A stretch of 64,000 bases of DNA from Prochlorococcus marinus str. GP2 (GCF_000759885.1 NZ_JNAH01000004.1:124001-188000); one strand, 5' to 3'; shown: positions 7,846 through 15,600, counted from the first letter of the stretch. The notes: generated from the letters alone by a model not told the origin. Made by a program: numbers and translations.

Positions 7846-7909
7846 GATAATGAGAATTATTATCAATTATGCACTATTTAATAACTTATTGCAATAGATT
7901 CTCATTATC
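7846..7909 (-). promoter_or_regulatory. CRP-regulator promoter bracketed by two Fur-like boxes
   Basis: GATAATGAGAATTATTATC at 7846-7864 matches the Fur consensus at 17 of 19 positions and lies 12 bp before the ATG of the CRP-family gene. On the minus strand a TTGCAA (7889-7894) and CATAAT (7866-7871) pair is separated by 17 bp, a credible promoter. A second, weaker GATAATGAGAATC-containing element lies at 7891-7909, over the -35. The two boxes thus flank the promoter. The outer box could also serve the divergent gene at 7987. Confidence 0.6.
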
Positions 7910-7986
7910 ATAAATAAATTTTTGCTTTTCTTAATATATGTTTTTAAGAATATAATTAAGTTGTATTCCTAAAAAAAATTTTTTAG

Positions 7987-8175
7987 ATGAACACAAATAG
8001 AGTCTGTCTTAATTGTGGGAGTTCTGCATTAGTTTCAGATCGATCTTTAGGAGGCAAGATAATTTGCTCTAAATGTGGATCTTCTTCATTTAAAAATAAA
8101 TCTTCTTCATTTTTAAAAAGTGGAAAATTAATTTTTCTTGTTATTGGAATAGCTATTTTAATAATTCTTATTTAG
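7987..8175 (+). CDS. Small zinc-ribbon membrane protein
   Basis: A 62-aa protein with an N-terminal zinc ribbon made of two knuckles, CLNCGSS and CSKCGSS, and one C-terminal transmembrane helix (KLIFLVIGIAILIILI) that runs to the last residue. It would sit in the membrane with the ribbon facing the cytoplasm. Its end overlaps that of the convergent ABC ATPase gene by 8 bp, and it is divergent from the Fur-boxed CRP gene. The function is not known. Confidence 0.75.
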   Translation: MNTNRVCLNCGSSALVSDRSLGGKIICSKCGSSSFKNKSSSFLKSGKLIFLVIGIAILIILI

Positions 8176-8956
8176 ATAATCTCTTAATAGACCAAAAACT
8201 ATTATTTTTAGTTACTTCAACATCAATACCATATAACCTATTAAGATTTTCGCTATTAATAACCTCATTTTGATATCCATCAGCGATAATTTCGCCATCT
8301 TTCATCATTATGACTCGATCAAAAATATTTGTAATCATCGAAATATCATGGGTAACACAAAAAATTTTGCTGTTTAATTTTGATAATTCATTAATTTTAT
8401 CAATCACTAAAAACTTTGATCTATAATCTAAATTTGCAGTTGGCTCATCAAGTATTAAAATTTCAGGTTTTTTTATTAACGCTCTTGCAATGAGAGAAAT
8501 TTGCTTTTCTCCATCTGATAAATAGGAAAAATATTTTTTAGATAAATTAAATATATTCATATTTTTCAAGATATTATCCACCTGATAATGATCTCTTTCA
8601 GATTTATTTGGTATGTAACAATATTTTCCATATAATCCACTTAAAATTAAATCAAAAACTTTTATATTAGGATTTATTCTATTTTTAATATCATTATTTA
8701 CGGTACTTATTCTTTTTCTCAGTTCCCATAAATTTATAAGTTCTTCGTTAAATATTTTCAGTTTTGATTGATTAGTTACTACTGGGTATATATTTCTATT
8801 AATTACTTCTATTAAAGAAGATTTACCTGAACCATTTGGTCCAATTAATATTACATTCTCTGAATTCGCAATTTTTAAATTTAAATCTTTAATTACTCTA
8901 AAACCACCCTTAAAACAATTTATGTTTTTCGCTTCAAACCATAACTTATTAACCAC
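8168..8956 (-). CDS. Stand-alone ABC transporter ATP-binding protein
   Basis: A 262-aa ATPase with Walker A GPNGSGKSS, a signature of the form LSDGEKQ (Asp in place of the second residue Gly of LSGGQ), Walker B ILILDEP and H-loop CVTHD. It resembles the ModF and metal/siderophore ATPase groups. No permease gene is adjacent. The start is GTG at 8956, overlapping the TAG stop of the 33-aa membrane peptide by one base (TAGTG), so translational coupling is likely. It is the third gene of an operon with a Rieske oxygenase. Confidence 0.85.
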   Translation of the reverse strand: MVNKLWFEAKNINCFKGGFRVIKDLNLKIANSENVILIGPNGSGKSSLIEVINRNIYPVVTNQSKLKIFNEELINLWELRKRISTVNNDIKNRINPNIKVFDLILSGLYGKYCYIPNKSERDHYQVDNILKNMNIFNLSKKYFSYLSDGEKQISLIARALIKKPEILILDEPTANLDYRSKFLVIDKINELSKLNSKIFCVTHDISMITNIFDRVIMMKDGEIIADGYQNEVINSENLNRLYGIDVEVTKNNSFWSIKRLSK

Positions 8957-9057
8957 TAAAACTTATTGCTCCAAAATATAATTAATTGGATTGTGCTTAA
9001 AATAAATATTAAAAGATAAAGCCAATTCAACCATGAAGGTCTATTTACTTTCTTCAT
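8956..9057 (-). CDS. 33-aa single-pass membrane peptide in the Rieske-ABC operon
   Basis: A complete frame, ATG at 9057 to TAG at 8956-8958, between the Rieske oxygenase and the ABC ATPase. The ATG is 3 bp after the Rieske stop, and the stop overlaps the next start (TAGTG). The product is a Trp-containing basic head (MKKVNRPSWLNW) followed by one hydrophobic helix (LYLLIFILSTIQLIIFW) and a short basic tail. The tight packing on both sides is the main reason to believe it is expressed. It could anchor or regulate the neighbouring proteins. Confidence 0.6.
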   Translation of the reverse strand: MKKVNRPSWLNWLYLLIFILSTIQLIIFWSNKF

Positions 9058-9060
9058 AAG

Positions 9061-10383
9061 TTATATAATCAACATAAAAAATATAAGTGGAGCTGCAAAT
9101 CTTAAAAATGTTTTTCTAATAATATCAATATTATTGATAATTTCTAAGTTTTTTATCTCCGGAGGATATTTCAATATTACTTCGTCGTATACGTTGATAT
9201 TTTGAGTTTCATTAGTATTTTTCCATGGTTCATCCTTATCTTCAGATTTCTTGTACCATTTCCAGAAGTAATTTATTATTCTGTCTTCTCCCAATAATTT
9301 TATTTCATCTTTACTTATAAATCCCATATTGTGATTAAATGTTTGTGTTTTTAAAATCATATAATCCTCATCAAATATCTTATAAAAAATCTTTCTTTGA
9401 TTCTCTTGAAATAACATAAGGTTATTAATTAATTTATTTTTTAAGAATTTCCTGTAGTGTCTTACTATTACTCTTGCTTTGTTATTTCCTAGTGGAATAT
9501 GGTCTAAAACTTGTAAATATCTAGCTTCAGAAGGATTCCCTTTATAAATTAAAATCCTTCCAGGTGGAATGTATTTTATTCGTATAAATTCTTTTGTAGG
9601 ATCATTCTTATAGTAATAAATACTTTCAATATATTTTGGAGTGACATTAATTTTCTGGTTAAAACTTACTAATACATTTTTATTAACATCTTTATCAGGG
9701 ATTGTATCACCGTGAACCCAAAAAAGATGAAGGATATCTAAGTGATTTTCAATTATCCTTGACCAATCACATTTAAAGTCAACTAGAACCTCTTCATATA
9801 CATAATCCGCATGTAAAAATCCATTTTCAGATAATTCGTAGTTACTTATAGGTGAATCTTCACTTATATTTTTTAAATCAGTGTCAGATTTTTTGGAAAA
9901 ATGTACAAATATATATCCATTCTTTTCTAAAGCTTTGTATTGGGATAAGTGAATTCTTTTGGCGTAGTTATCGTAGTTATTATCAATTATGTGACTGCAT
10001 GTTATTCTATCAAGATTTTGGCAACTTCCACCAGAGGAGAATTTAGCACCATGATATGGACAGGTTATTACTCCATCTGATATGGTGCCTCCAAAAAAGG
10101 AAGCTCCCCTATGCGGACAAATATTTTTAATGCATCTAACATTTTTATTCTCATCTCTATAAAGAACTAGAGGCTCATCATATAGTGAAAAATAATGTAG
10201 CTTATTTTTTTTAAGTTCTTTTGAAGGACAAATTGCATACCAACCAAATAAACCTATTTTTAATTCATTTTTATTTTCTCTAATATCTATCGAGTCAATT
10301 TTTACTACCGTTCCTTTTTTAAAAGGCTTGAGAACGGTATTAAAGTCTTTTGATTTAAAAAAATTAATTTGTCTGTTTTCCAT
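9061..10383 (-). CDS. Rieske [2Fe-2S] oxygenase, pheophorbide a oxygenase-like
   Basis: A 440-aa non-heme oxygenase. The Rieske site is C-P-H-x16-C-P-Y-H (CPHRGASFFGG and VITCPYHG, residues about 87-113). The mononuclear iron site N-x2-D-x2-H-x4-H is present as NHLDILHLFWVH. A C-terminal hydrophobic helix (APLIFFMLII) would tether it to the membrane. This arrangement is typical of the PaO/CAO/Tic55 group, which act on chlorophyll derivatives and other ring substrates. The substrate here is unknown. The gene heads an operon with a 33-aa membrane peptide and an ABC ATPase. Confidence 0.87.
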   Translation of the reverse strand: MENRQINFFKSKDFNTVLKPFKKGTVVKIDSIDIRENKNELKIGLFGWYAICPSKELKKNKLHYFSLYDEPLVLYRDENKNVRCIKNICPHRGASFFGGTISDGVITCPYHGAKFSSGGSCQNLDRITCSHIIDNNYDNYAKRIHLSQYKALEKNGYIFVHFSKKSDTDLKNISEDSPISNYELSENGFLHADYVYEEVLVDFKCDWSRIIENHLDILHLFWVHGDTIPDKDVNKNVLVSFNQKINVTPKYIESIYYYKNDPTKEFIRIKYIPPGRILIYKGNPSEARYLQVLDHIPLGNNKARVIVRHYRKFLKNKLINNLMLFQENQRKIFYKIFDEDYMILKTQTFNHNMGFISKDEIKLLGEDRIINYFWKWYKKSEDKDEPWKNTNETQNINVYDEVILKYPPEIKNLEIINNIDIIRKTFLRFAAPLIFFMLII

Positions 10384-10540
10384 AAATTAATTTCTTTTTT
10401 AATTGACTGTTTATCTTTCGGAACTATAACTCAAGTAAATAATCAATTACTTATAAAAAGAAAATTCTCTATTATTTGTAGCAATATTTATATAGTTCTT
10501 TAAATATATTGGGACCCTGCTGTATTTATGTATATTTATT

Positions 10541-10735
10541 TTATGTTTTTTGTATCTTTTGCGATTCTTTTAAATTTTTTATGTAATCAATTGCATCATC
10601 AATATTTTTATGAAAATTGCATTGGCCGAGATAACAACCTATAAATCTCAAGAATTTTCTCTTGCCACCACTAATTTCATATCTATGTATTGTTCCGCCA
10701 TCTATTGGAGCATATATAAGTTCTGGTAATGCCAT
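10541..10735 (-). CDS. Small conserved hypothetical protein
   Basis: A 64-aa soluble protein with the segments LIYAPIDGGTIHRYEI and KRKFLRFIGCYLGQCNF. It has two nearby Cys residues and a C-terminal helix. The start ATG at 10735 gives a well-formed N-terminus. It is the first of a run of short genes between the Rieske operon and the urea transporter. No function is recognised. Confidence 0.7.
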   Translation of the reverse strand: MALPELIYAPIDGGTIHRYEISGGKRKFLRFIGCYLGQCNFHKNIDDAIDYIKNLKESQKIQKT

Positions 10736-11096
10736 ATTAATTTTGAATTTAATTCTTAATAAAAGAATAATTCATGTTCAAATACATTTCCATAGCTGAA
10801 TCCATATATTTAATAATTAATTTACTTATTTTGAGATATTTATTTATTGAATAGATAATCTTTAATTTTTATCTATTAAATATTGACATTGATTTTTTAT
10901 TATTTCAAAAGCATTTAGTCTTTTTTTTAAGACTACCAATGTAATTCAAAAAAAATACTAATTTTGTGAGTTTTATCTTACAAAATTTCGGAGAAATGGT
11001 ATATTCATCACACTTTTTAATTTCTAAATTTTTAATAAATCAAAGTCGGCGTAGTTAAATTATAAACTATATTAAATTTGCAATTTATGGAATATT
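10736..11096. other. 361-bp intergenic gap with two stem-loops
   Basis: No reading frame worth reporting on either strand. Two inverted repeats stand out. TAGTCTT-T6-AAGACTA (10916-10935) has a 7-bp stem. AATTTTGTGAG-TTTTAT-CTTACAAAATT (10960-10987) has an 11-bp stem with one G-U pair. A GC-richer patch, GTCGGCGTAG, follows near 11045-11054. This is one of the longest non-coding stretches in the window and could hold a small RNA or the leader of the gene at 11097. Confidence 0.4.
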
Positions 11097-11438
11097 ATGA
11101 TCAAAAGAATCTTCACGATATTCACCTTAACTTTACATCTTCTTTTTAGTAATCCGGTTTACTCTTTAAATACTTCCTTTAAAAATCTTGAGAAATATAC
11201 TAATAAGATTTCTAATAAGTTCACTAGAACCTATTGCAATACTGTAAAATTTGGTATTTCACATGAAGGAGCTTTGCAATTTGCTATTGGAGAGACTAAT
11301 AAGGAATTTAGAAATAACAAACTCAATAAGTTGATAGATTATTCTCTATTAAAAAATTCAATAGTTAATGATTTAGAAAATAATTGCGAGGTGTATGATT
11401 TTGATATTAGTAATTTAGAAAATTTAAAATTTAACTAG
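11097..11438 (+). CDS. Hypothetical secreted or periplasmic protein
   Basis: A 113-aa protein with a clear signal peptide: basic start MIKR, a hydrophobic core (IFTIFTLTLHLLFS) and a likely cleavage around NPVYS-LN. The mature part is Lys/Asn-rich and includes FTRTYCNTVKFGISHEGAL and a second Cys near the C-terminus, so one disulfide is possible. I recognise the general look of a cyanobacterial exported hypothetical, but no family function. The preceding 361-bp gap is unusually long. Confidence 0.75.
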   Translation: MIKRIFTIFTLTLHLLFSNPVYSLNTSFKNLEKYTNKISNKFTRTYCNTVKFGISHEGALQFAIGETNKEFRNNKLNKLIDYSLLKNSIVNDLENNCEVYDFDISNLENLKFN

Positions 11439-11458
11439 AAATATTAAAATTTAAAGTC

Positions 11459-11641
11459 TTATTTTTTACCTATCCAATCGTTGGGTTTCTCCATCATCCA
11501 TTCAAAAACTCCTTTAGCATCAAGGTTTTTAGATGCATAAACAAACAAAATTGGAAATATTAGAATTACTGCTCCAATTACTGTCATTTCTATTTTACCA
11601 ATACCCATCTCGCTTACTGTTAAGGCAAAATAATTAATCAT
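11459..11641 (-). CDS. Small single-pass membrane protein
   Basis: A 60-aa protein with one hydrophobic helix (MTVIGAVILIFPILFVYA) and a polar tail KGVFEWMMEKPNDWIGKK. The tail with its WM and DWIGKK motifs looks conserved, and the size matches small thylakoid or plasma-membrane proteins of Prochlorococcus. No function is recognised. It is convergent with the secreted protein gene at 11097. Confidence 0.7.
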   Translation of the reverse strand: MINYFALTVSEMGIGKIEMTVIGAVILIFPILFVYASKNLDAKGVFEWMMEKPNDWIGKK

Positions 11642-11814
11642 TATTTTTATTGAATTAAAATTTATTTTTTCATAATGTATAAATAATTTTTTATTCTTTA
11701 ACTTTTTTACAAAAAATCTTAATTGTTTATGATGAATGAAATTTGTATAAAGTACCTATTTTATTGATGCAGATTTTTTAATAATTTGGATATTATGCTT
11801 ATATTTTGATTGTT

Positions 11815-11958
11815 ATGAATCGTGAAATTATTATTTTCACCCCTATTATTACAATAGTCATTGGTTTTATAGTTTATACAATTTTAAATAAAAGAAAGAG
11901 ATCGGCTAAAAGTATTTATAAATTAATAGATGATTTAGAAAAAAAATACATTTATTGA
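11815..11958 (+). CDS. 47-aa membrane peptide
   Basis: A complete frame (ATG 11815, TGA 11956-11958). The product has an N-terminal hydrophobic helix (IIIFTPIITIVIGFIVYTIL) followed by a basic stop-transfer KRKR and a charged tail ending LIDDLEKKYIY. This textbook single-pass topology favours a real gene. Its function is unknown. Confidence 0.55.
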   Translation: MNREIIIFTPIITIVIGFIVYTILNKRKRSAKSIYKLIDDLEKKYIY

Positions 11959-11978
11959 TCTTTTTGATAGAGAAAATA

Positions 11979-12275
11979 TTAATCGAATTCTATACCAACT
12001 TCCTCTTTTAAATCTCTCTCCAAATCTGGAAGATGCGGTTCAACCCAATGATCCTTGTTATCAATACCTGCTGCATTAACATAGTTCATGATATGTTGGT
12101 CTACTTGTTTATAAAGGTCATGCAAATTTAAATCCATGCGTATATCATGTGCAATTTCAGAGACTTGTTTTTCAGTTAAACAATGATCAGGATGAAGTAA
12201 ATCACAGCAGGGAATTCTCTTCTCTATCAATTCATTTAAATTGATTTTTATTTCATAATCTTGATGAACAGTCAT
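11979..12275 (-). CDS. Conserved hypothetical protein with His/Cys-rich segment
   Basis: A 98-aa acidic soluble protein. A compact cluster CCDLLHPDHCL (residues about 23-33) could bind a metal. The C-terminal half is rich in Asp, Glu and His (NKDHWVEPHLPDLERDLKEE). The protein is well formed and conserved-looking, but I recognise no function. It is convergent with the 47-aa membrane peptide gene. Confidence 0.72.
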   Translation of the reverse strand: MTVHQDYEIKINLNELIEKRIPCCDLLHPDHCLTEKQVSEIAHDIRMDLNLHDLYKQVDQHIMNYVNAAGIDNKDHWVEPHLPDLERDLKEEVGIEFD

Positions 12276-12367
12276 AATTTTTTTTATTCCTTCTTATTTT
12301 AATTAAGATCAAGTTTTTGTATATCTTTGGTCAAGAAATAAAGTTTTAAATTATTTATAAAGTGTTT

Positions 12368-12514
12368 TTAAATGAATAGATCTTCCAACTCTTCATAATA
12401 GTCATCATCTTTTGAGTTTTCTAATTGAATATCATCTTCTATTAGAAGTTCTTTTTTTGAAGTATAAAATAAATATCCAAGTGCCCCAAAAAGAAAGATT
12501 GTAGGTAAAATCAT
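12368..12514 (-). CDS. 48-aa acidic membrane peptide
   Basis: A complete frame (ATG 12514, TAA 12368-12370). It has a short hydrophobic N-terminal helix (MILPTIFLFGALGYLFY), then a very acidic tail with DDDYYEELEDL. The hydrophobic-then-acidic pattern is coherent. It would be a membrane-anchored acidic peptide of unknown role, divergent from the gene at 12590. Confidence 0.5.
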   Translation of the reverse strand: MILPTIFLFGALGYLFYTSKKELLIEDDIQLENSKDDDYYEELEDLFI

Positions 12515-12541
12515 TAAATTTAATTGACTTATTATGAATAT

Positions 12542-12575
12542 AGTGCAACACTTAATATAGTCAAGTGCTGAACTT
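12542..12575. repeat. Paired inverted repeats upstream of a CopG-like gene
   Basis: AGTGCAACACTT (12542-12553) contains an AGTG/CACT palindrome, and AAGTGCTGAACTT (12563-12575) contains AAGT/ACTT. The two centres are about 21 bp apart, two helical turns. They lie just before the ATG of a protein whose N-terminus looks like a ribbon-helix-helix DNA-binding domain. An autoregulatory operator is a reasonable guess. A related stretch occurs past the gene's end near 12990-13012. Confidence 0.3.
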
Positions 12576-12589
12576 ATTTAAAATTTTAG

Positions 12590-12988
12590 ATGCCCACCAA
12601 GAAAAAAAGAGTTGGTTTTATTCCGAGAGAAGATGTATTGAAAATAATTGATAGATTGAGTTTAGAAAATAACTTAAGTAATTCAAAAATAATTAGTATT
12701 TTGGTAGAGGAAGCACTTTCAATGAGAGGTATGTTTAACAAAAAAAATAGCATATTAACCCAAATAAATAAAAAGAATAATAAGGATTCAGAAAACTTTT
12801 CGGAAGCTTCTTATGCTTTAAGAGAAAATGATAAATTCAAAATCAATACTAAAGTAGTTAATCATAAAAACCCCATGGAAGGAAACTTTTTAAATCAAGC
12901 AAATAATGAGGATTTTGATTTGCATATCTATAAAAAGTTCTTAACTTTTCTTAAATTTCAGAAAATGATGGATGAATACAATAATTAG
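12590..12988 (+). CDS. Ribbon-helix-helix-like hypothetical protein
   Basis: A 132-aa basic protein. Residues 1-50 (RVGFIPREDVLKIIDRLSLE and the following SNSKIISILVEEALSMRG) fit the strand-helix-helix plan of CopG/Arc-type DNA-binding domains. The rest is Lys/Asn-rich and low in complexity until a C-terminal helix (FLTFLKFQKMMDEY). It may bind DNA, perhaps the repeats just upstream. No toxin partner is seen next to it, so I do not call a toxin-antitoxin pair. Confidence 0.7.
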   Translation: MPTKKKRVGFIPREDVLKIIDRLSLENNLSNSKIISILVEEALSMRGMFNKKNSILTQINKKNNKDSENFSEASYALRENDKFKINTKVVNHKNPMEGNFLNQANNEDFDLHIYKKFLTFLKFQKMMDEYNN

Positions 12989-13107
12989 AGGTGTTGCATA
13001 GTTCTGCACTGTGAGTTAAATTATGAATGTGTTTATTCATTGGGGATTTATTTTTTTAGAGATTCTTTCACATTTCTAAATTCGACATTCAATTAATCCA
13101 AAAAAAT

Positions 13108-13419
13108 ATGAATTCTTCATTACCAATTTTTTCTATAAATCTTCTTCCTCCAGAAAGGTTATATTGTGATTTTAATTATTGGAGTACTCTGTTCTCTCAG
13201 GATATGCAAATTCTATGGGATAGAGCTCATGGGATACCTTTAGAAAAACTTCCAAAAGGGGTTTCGGATATGATATTTCCTTATTTATTGCTCGCTCTTT
13301 CAGACTATAAGACTTCTCAAGTAAATAAAATGAGTGGAATAGGTTTAGACAATCTATTAAGTCTTTGGTTTGATAAGTATTTGTTGAATAAAAATGGTTA
13401 TTTCGAACTAATTAAATAA
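13108..13419 (+). CDS. Hypothetical protein
   Basis: A 103-aa soluble protein rich in aromatic residues (LYCDFNYWSTLFSQDMQILW) with a well-formed ATG start. No recognised domain, signal or membrane helix. It is followed directly by an AT-rich inverted repeat, TTTTGAA-7 nt-TTCAAAA (13420-13440), which could be a weak terminator or a stabilising hairpin. Confidence 0.68.
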   Translation: MNSSLPIFSINLLPPERLYCDFNYWSTLFSQDMQILWDRAHGIPLEKLPKGVSDMIFPYLLLALSDYKTSQVNKMSGIGLDNLLSLWFDKYLLNKNGYFELIK

Positions 13420-13494
13420 TTTTGAATTTTATCTTCAAAATTTGTTGACTTTTATTGTTCATGAGATGATAATGACAAAAATAAATTATTAATT

Positions 13495-13668
13495 GTGAAT
13501 CCTCTCTCAGATACTTTCGATGATTTTGTTGATGATCTACTTGCTTCCGATGCAAATTTACTAAAAGGGGAACTTGATTTTCTTCTTATCCAGCACTTAT
13601 TTAATTCAATTGATTTAAAGCTTATTAATAAAACTGAATTTGAAGATAAAGAATCATTTGTTGCTTAA
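13495..13668 (+). CDS. 57-aa acidic hypothetical protein
   Basis: A frame starting with GTG at 13495 and ending with TAA at 13666-13668. The product is acidic and helical: NPLSDTFDDFVDDLLASDA, then LLKGELDFLLIQHLF. Codon use and composition look coding. No family recognised. The small gene at 13675 follows after 6 bp, so the two are probably co-transcribed. Confidence 0.5.
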   Translation: MNPLSDTFDDFVDDLLASDANLLKGELDFLLIQHLFNSIDLKLINKTEFEDKESFVA

Positions 13669-13674
13669 TTTTTT

Positions 13675-13791
13675 ATGAAATTTCTCTATGATAAGTTTTG
13701 GGTCCCAGTTTTTGGATATATTTTATCAAAATTTGTTTTTTTAATAGAAGATAAAAAGAATGACTCTAATAAAAAAAAAGAAAAACTTTAA
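13675..13791 (+). CDS. 38-aa basic peptide
   Basis: A complete frame (ATG 13675, TAA 13789-13791) 6 bp after the previous small gene. It has an aromatic, hydrophobic half (MKFLYDKFWVPVFGYILSKF) and a Lys-rich tail. It could be membrane-associated. It is supported only by the tight spacing and amphipathic layout. Confidence 0.4.
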   Translation: MKFLYDKFWVPVFGYILSKFVFLIEDKKNDSNKKKEKL

Positions 13792-13927
13792 TTATTTTTC
13801 GACCTTTTTAAGTATCTTTCATTACATAATTAAGGTCAATATATTATGATAACAACAAAAGATATACTTTACTTTTTTAAATTATGCATTGTTGAAATAT
13901 AAATAAAATTGCTTTTAACAAACTAAA

Positions 13928-14104
13928 ATGAGCAAAAATGCATTTAAGAGATATACAGTACATTATCGTGATTTTCAAAATATAAGAATTGAAAATTGTT
14001 TTTATGCTTCAGACGCCTACGAGGCCAGAACACTAGCAATGGAATTTAATAAGTATATAAAAGAACATCCAAACAGTATTGACCTTATAAGATGTGAAAA
14101 ATGA
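13928..14104 (+). CDS. 58-aa conserved-looking hypothetical protein
   Basis: A complete frame (ATG 13928, TGA 14102-14104). The product begins MSKNAFKRYTVHYRDFQN and has an ASDAYEARTLAMEFNKYI helix, a strand-helix pattern like small proteins common in marine picocyanobacteria. The G+C content rises within the gene relative to the spacer before it. The function is unknown. It is the last of the small-gene run before the urea transporter operon, with which it is convergent. Confidence 0.6.
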   Translation: MSKNAFKRYTVHYRDFQNIRIENCFYASDAYEARTLAMEFNKYIKEHPNSIDLIRCEK

Positions 14105-14137
14105 ATAAAAATTTATAATTTAATAGGAAAAAAATAT

Positions 14138-14848
14138 TTAAACACTTAAGAATTTATCAATAACTGCTTGACTCAACTCACTAGTATTTCCGCTGGCAAC
14201 AATACCTCCCCGCTGCATCGCATAATATCTATCTGCTTGTCTTACAAAATGCAAGTGTTGTTCAACTAATAAAACACCAATTCCTGTATCTCTAATTATC
14301 TGATTAATTGCATTTTCAATATCTAAAACTATATTGGGCTGAATACCTTCTGTTGGTTCGTCAAGTAATAGTAGTTTAGGTTTGCCTAGCAATGCTCTTG
14401 CAATAGCTAGTTGCTGTTGTTGTCCACCACTGAGATCTCCTCCTTTCCTTTGTAGAAAATCTTTTAGGATTGGGAAGAGATCATAAATAAATGGATCTAT
14501 TTTCTTGTTCTTAGATAATCCACCTGGCAGCGACTCCATTCCTAACATAAGATTCTCTTCAACTGATAAGTATGGAATAATTTCTCTCCCTTGAGGAACG
14601 TAAGCCATTCCTTTCCTCGCCCTCTGATGAGGTGCTTTTCTATTGATATTTTCTCCAATCAAATAAATATCGCCTTTTTTTTGTCTTAACAAACCAATAA
14701 GTGATTTCAATAATGTTGTTTTGCCAACTCCATTTCTTCCAATCAAACAAACCATTTCACCTGATTGAACATTTAAATCTACATCTCTGAGAATATGACT
14801 TTCGCCATAATATGTATTCAATGATTTGATTTCCAGTAAATTTTTCAT
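14138..14848 (-). CDS. urtE: Urea ABC transporter ATP-binding protein UrtE
   Basis: A 236-aa ATPase of the branched-chain (HAAT/LivF-like) type. Walker A GRNGVGKTT, signature LSGGQQQQLAIARAL, Walker B LLLLDEP and the H-loop region LLVEQH are present. With UrtD it powers urea uptake through UrtBC. It is the last gene of urtABCDE and starts 2 bp after urtD ends. Its identity as UrtE, rather than another HAAT ATPase, is set by the adjacent urease genes. Confidence 0.94.
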   Translation of the reverse strand: MKNLLEIKSLNTYYGESHILRDVDLNVQSGEMVCLIGRNGVGKTTLLKSLIGLLRQKKGDIYLIGENINRKAPHQRARKGMAYVPQGREIIPYLSVEENLMLGMESLPGGLSKNKKIDPFIYDLFPILKDFLQRKGGDLSGGQQQQLAIARALLGKPKLLLLDEPTEGIQPNIVLDIENAINQIIRDTGIGVLLVEQHLHFVRQADRYYAMQRGGIVASGNTSELSQAVIDKFLSV

Positions 14849-14850
14849 AA

Positions 14851-15600
14851 CTAATCCTCAGGCCTTCCTAGATAAACATCAATAACTCTTTGGTCCTTTT
14901 GTATGGTTTCCATTGTTCCCTCGCATAATACAGTTCCTTGATTTAATACTGAAACATTACTATCAAGTCTTCTTATAAATTCCATATCGTGATCTATTAC
15001 TACTACAGTATTTTCTCCTGATAATGATTTTAATAAATCAGCTGTAAGATCAGTTTCTTCATCAGTTAAACCAGCAACAGGTTCATCAACTAACATTAAA
15101 TCTGGCTTCTGTCCTACTAACATAGCTATCTCGAGCCATTGTTTTTGGCCATGTGATAAAGAACCAGCTTTAGAATCAACCTTTTGAGCTAAATTGACAA
15201 TTTTCATAAGACGTTCAATCTCATTAAGTTGCTCATCCTTAATTCTTTTATTTATAAGGTTTAAGGGACTTTTAGGAGTTGACACTGATATTTCAAGATT
15301 TTCTTTAACTGTTAAATTTTCAAAGATTCTTGGACTTTGGAACTTTCTTCCCACTCCAAGTCGAGCAATCTTATGTTCCTTTCTGCCTACTAAAGATTTT
15401 CCTTTGAAAATTACTTCACCTTTTGTTGGCTTAACCTTTCCAGTTATTACATCAAGAAATGTTGTTTTACCTGCTCCGTTGGGTCCTATTACAGCTCTTA
15501 ATTCTCCTTTGTTTAAATTTAAATTAAGTTTGTTGAGAGCTAAAAAACCCTCGAAACTAACAGTAATATCTATTAAATTTAGAAGATCTTTATTGTTCAT
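14851..15600 (-). CDS. urtD: Urea ABC transporter ATP-binding protein UrtD
   Basis: A 249-aa LivG-like ATPase with Walker A GPNGAGKTT, signature LSHGQKQWLEIAMLV (the His-containing form usual for this group), Walker B LMLVDEP and H-loop VVIDHD. It pairs with UrtE. Its start overlaps the end of urtC by 11 bp, which points to coupled translation. Confidence 0.94.
   Translation of the reverse strand: MNNKDLLNLIDITVSFEGFLALNKLNLNLNKGELRAVIGPNGAGKTTFLDVITGKVKPTKGEVIFKGKSLVGRKEHKIARLGVGRKFQSPRIFENLTVKENLEISVSTPKSPLNLINKRIKDEQLNEIERLMKIVNLAQKVDSKAGSLSHGQKQWLEIAMLVGQKPDLMLVDEPVAGLTDEETDLTADLLKSLSGENTVVVIDHDMEFIRRLDSNVSVLNQGTVLCEGTMETIQKDQRVIDVYLGRPED

Noticed and set aside
10990-11055. A 19-codon frame after GGAG in the long intergenic gap
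   Set aside because: The GGAG is only 2 nt from the ATG, too close for use, and the product has no recognisable character.
12590-13419. A toxin-antitoxin pair made of the CopG-like gene and the following 103-aa gene
   Set aside because: They are separated by about 120 bp, show no overlap, and the second protein has no toxin motif.
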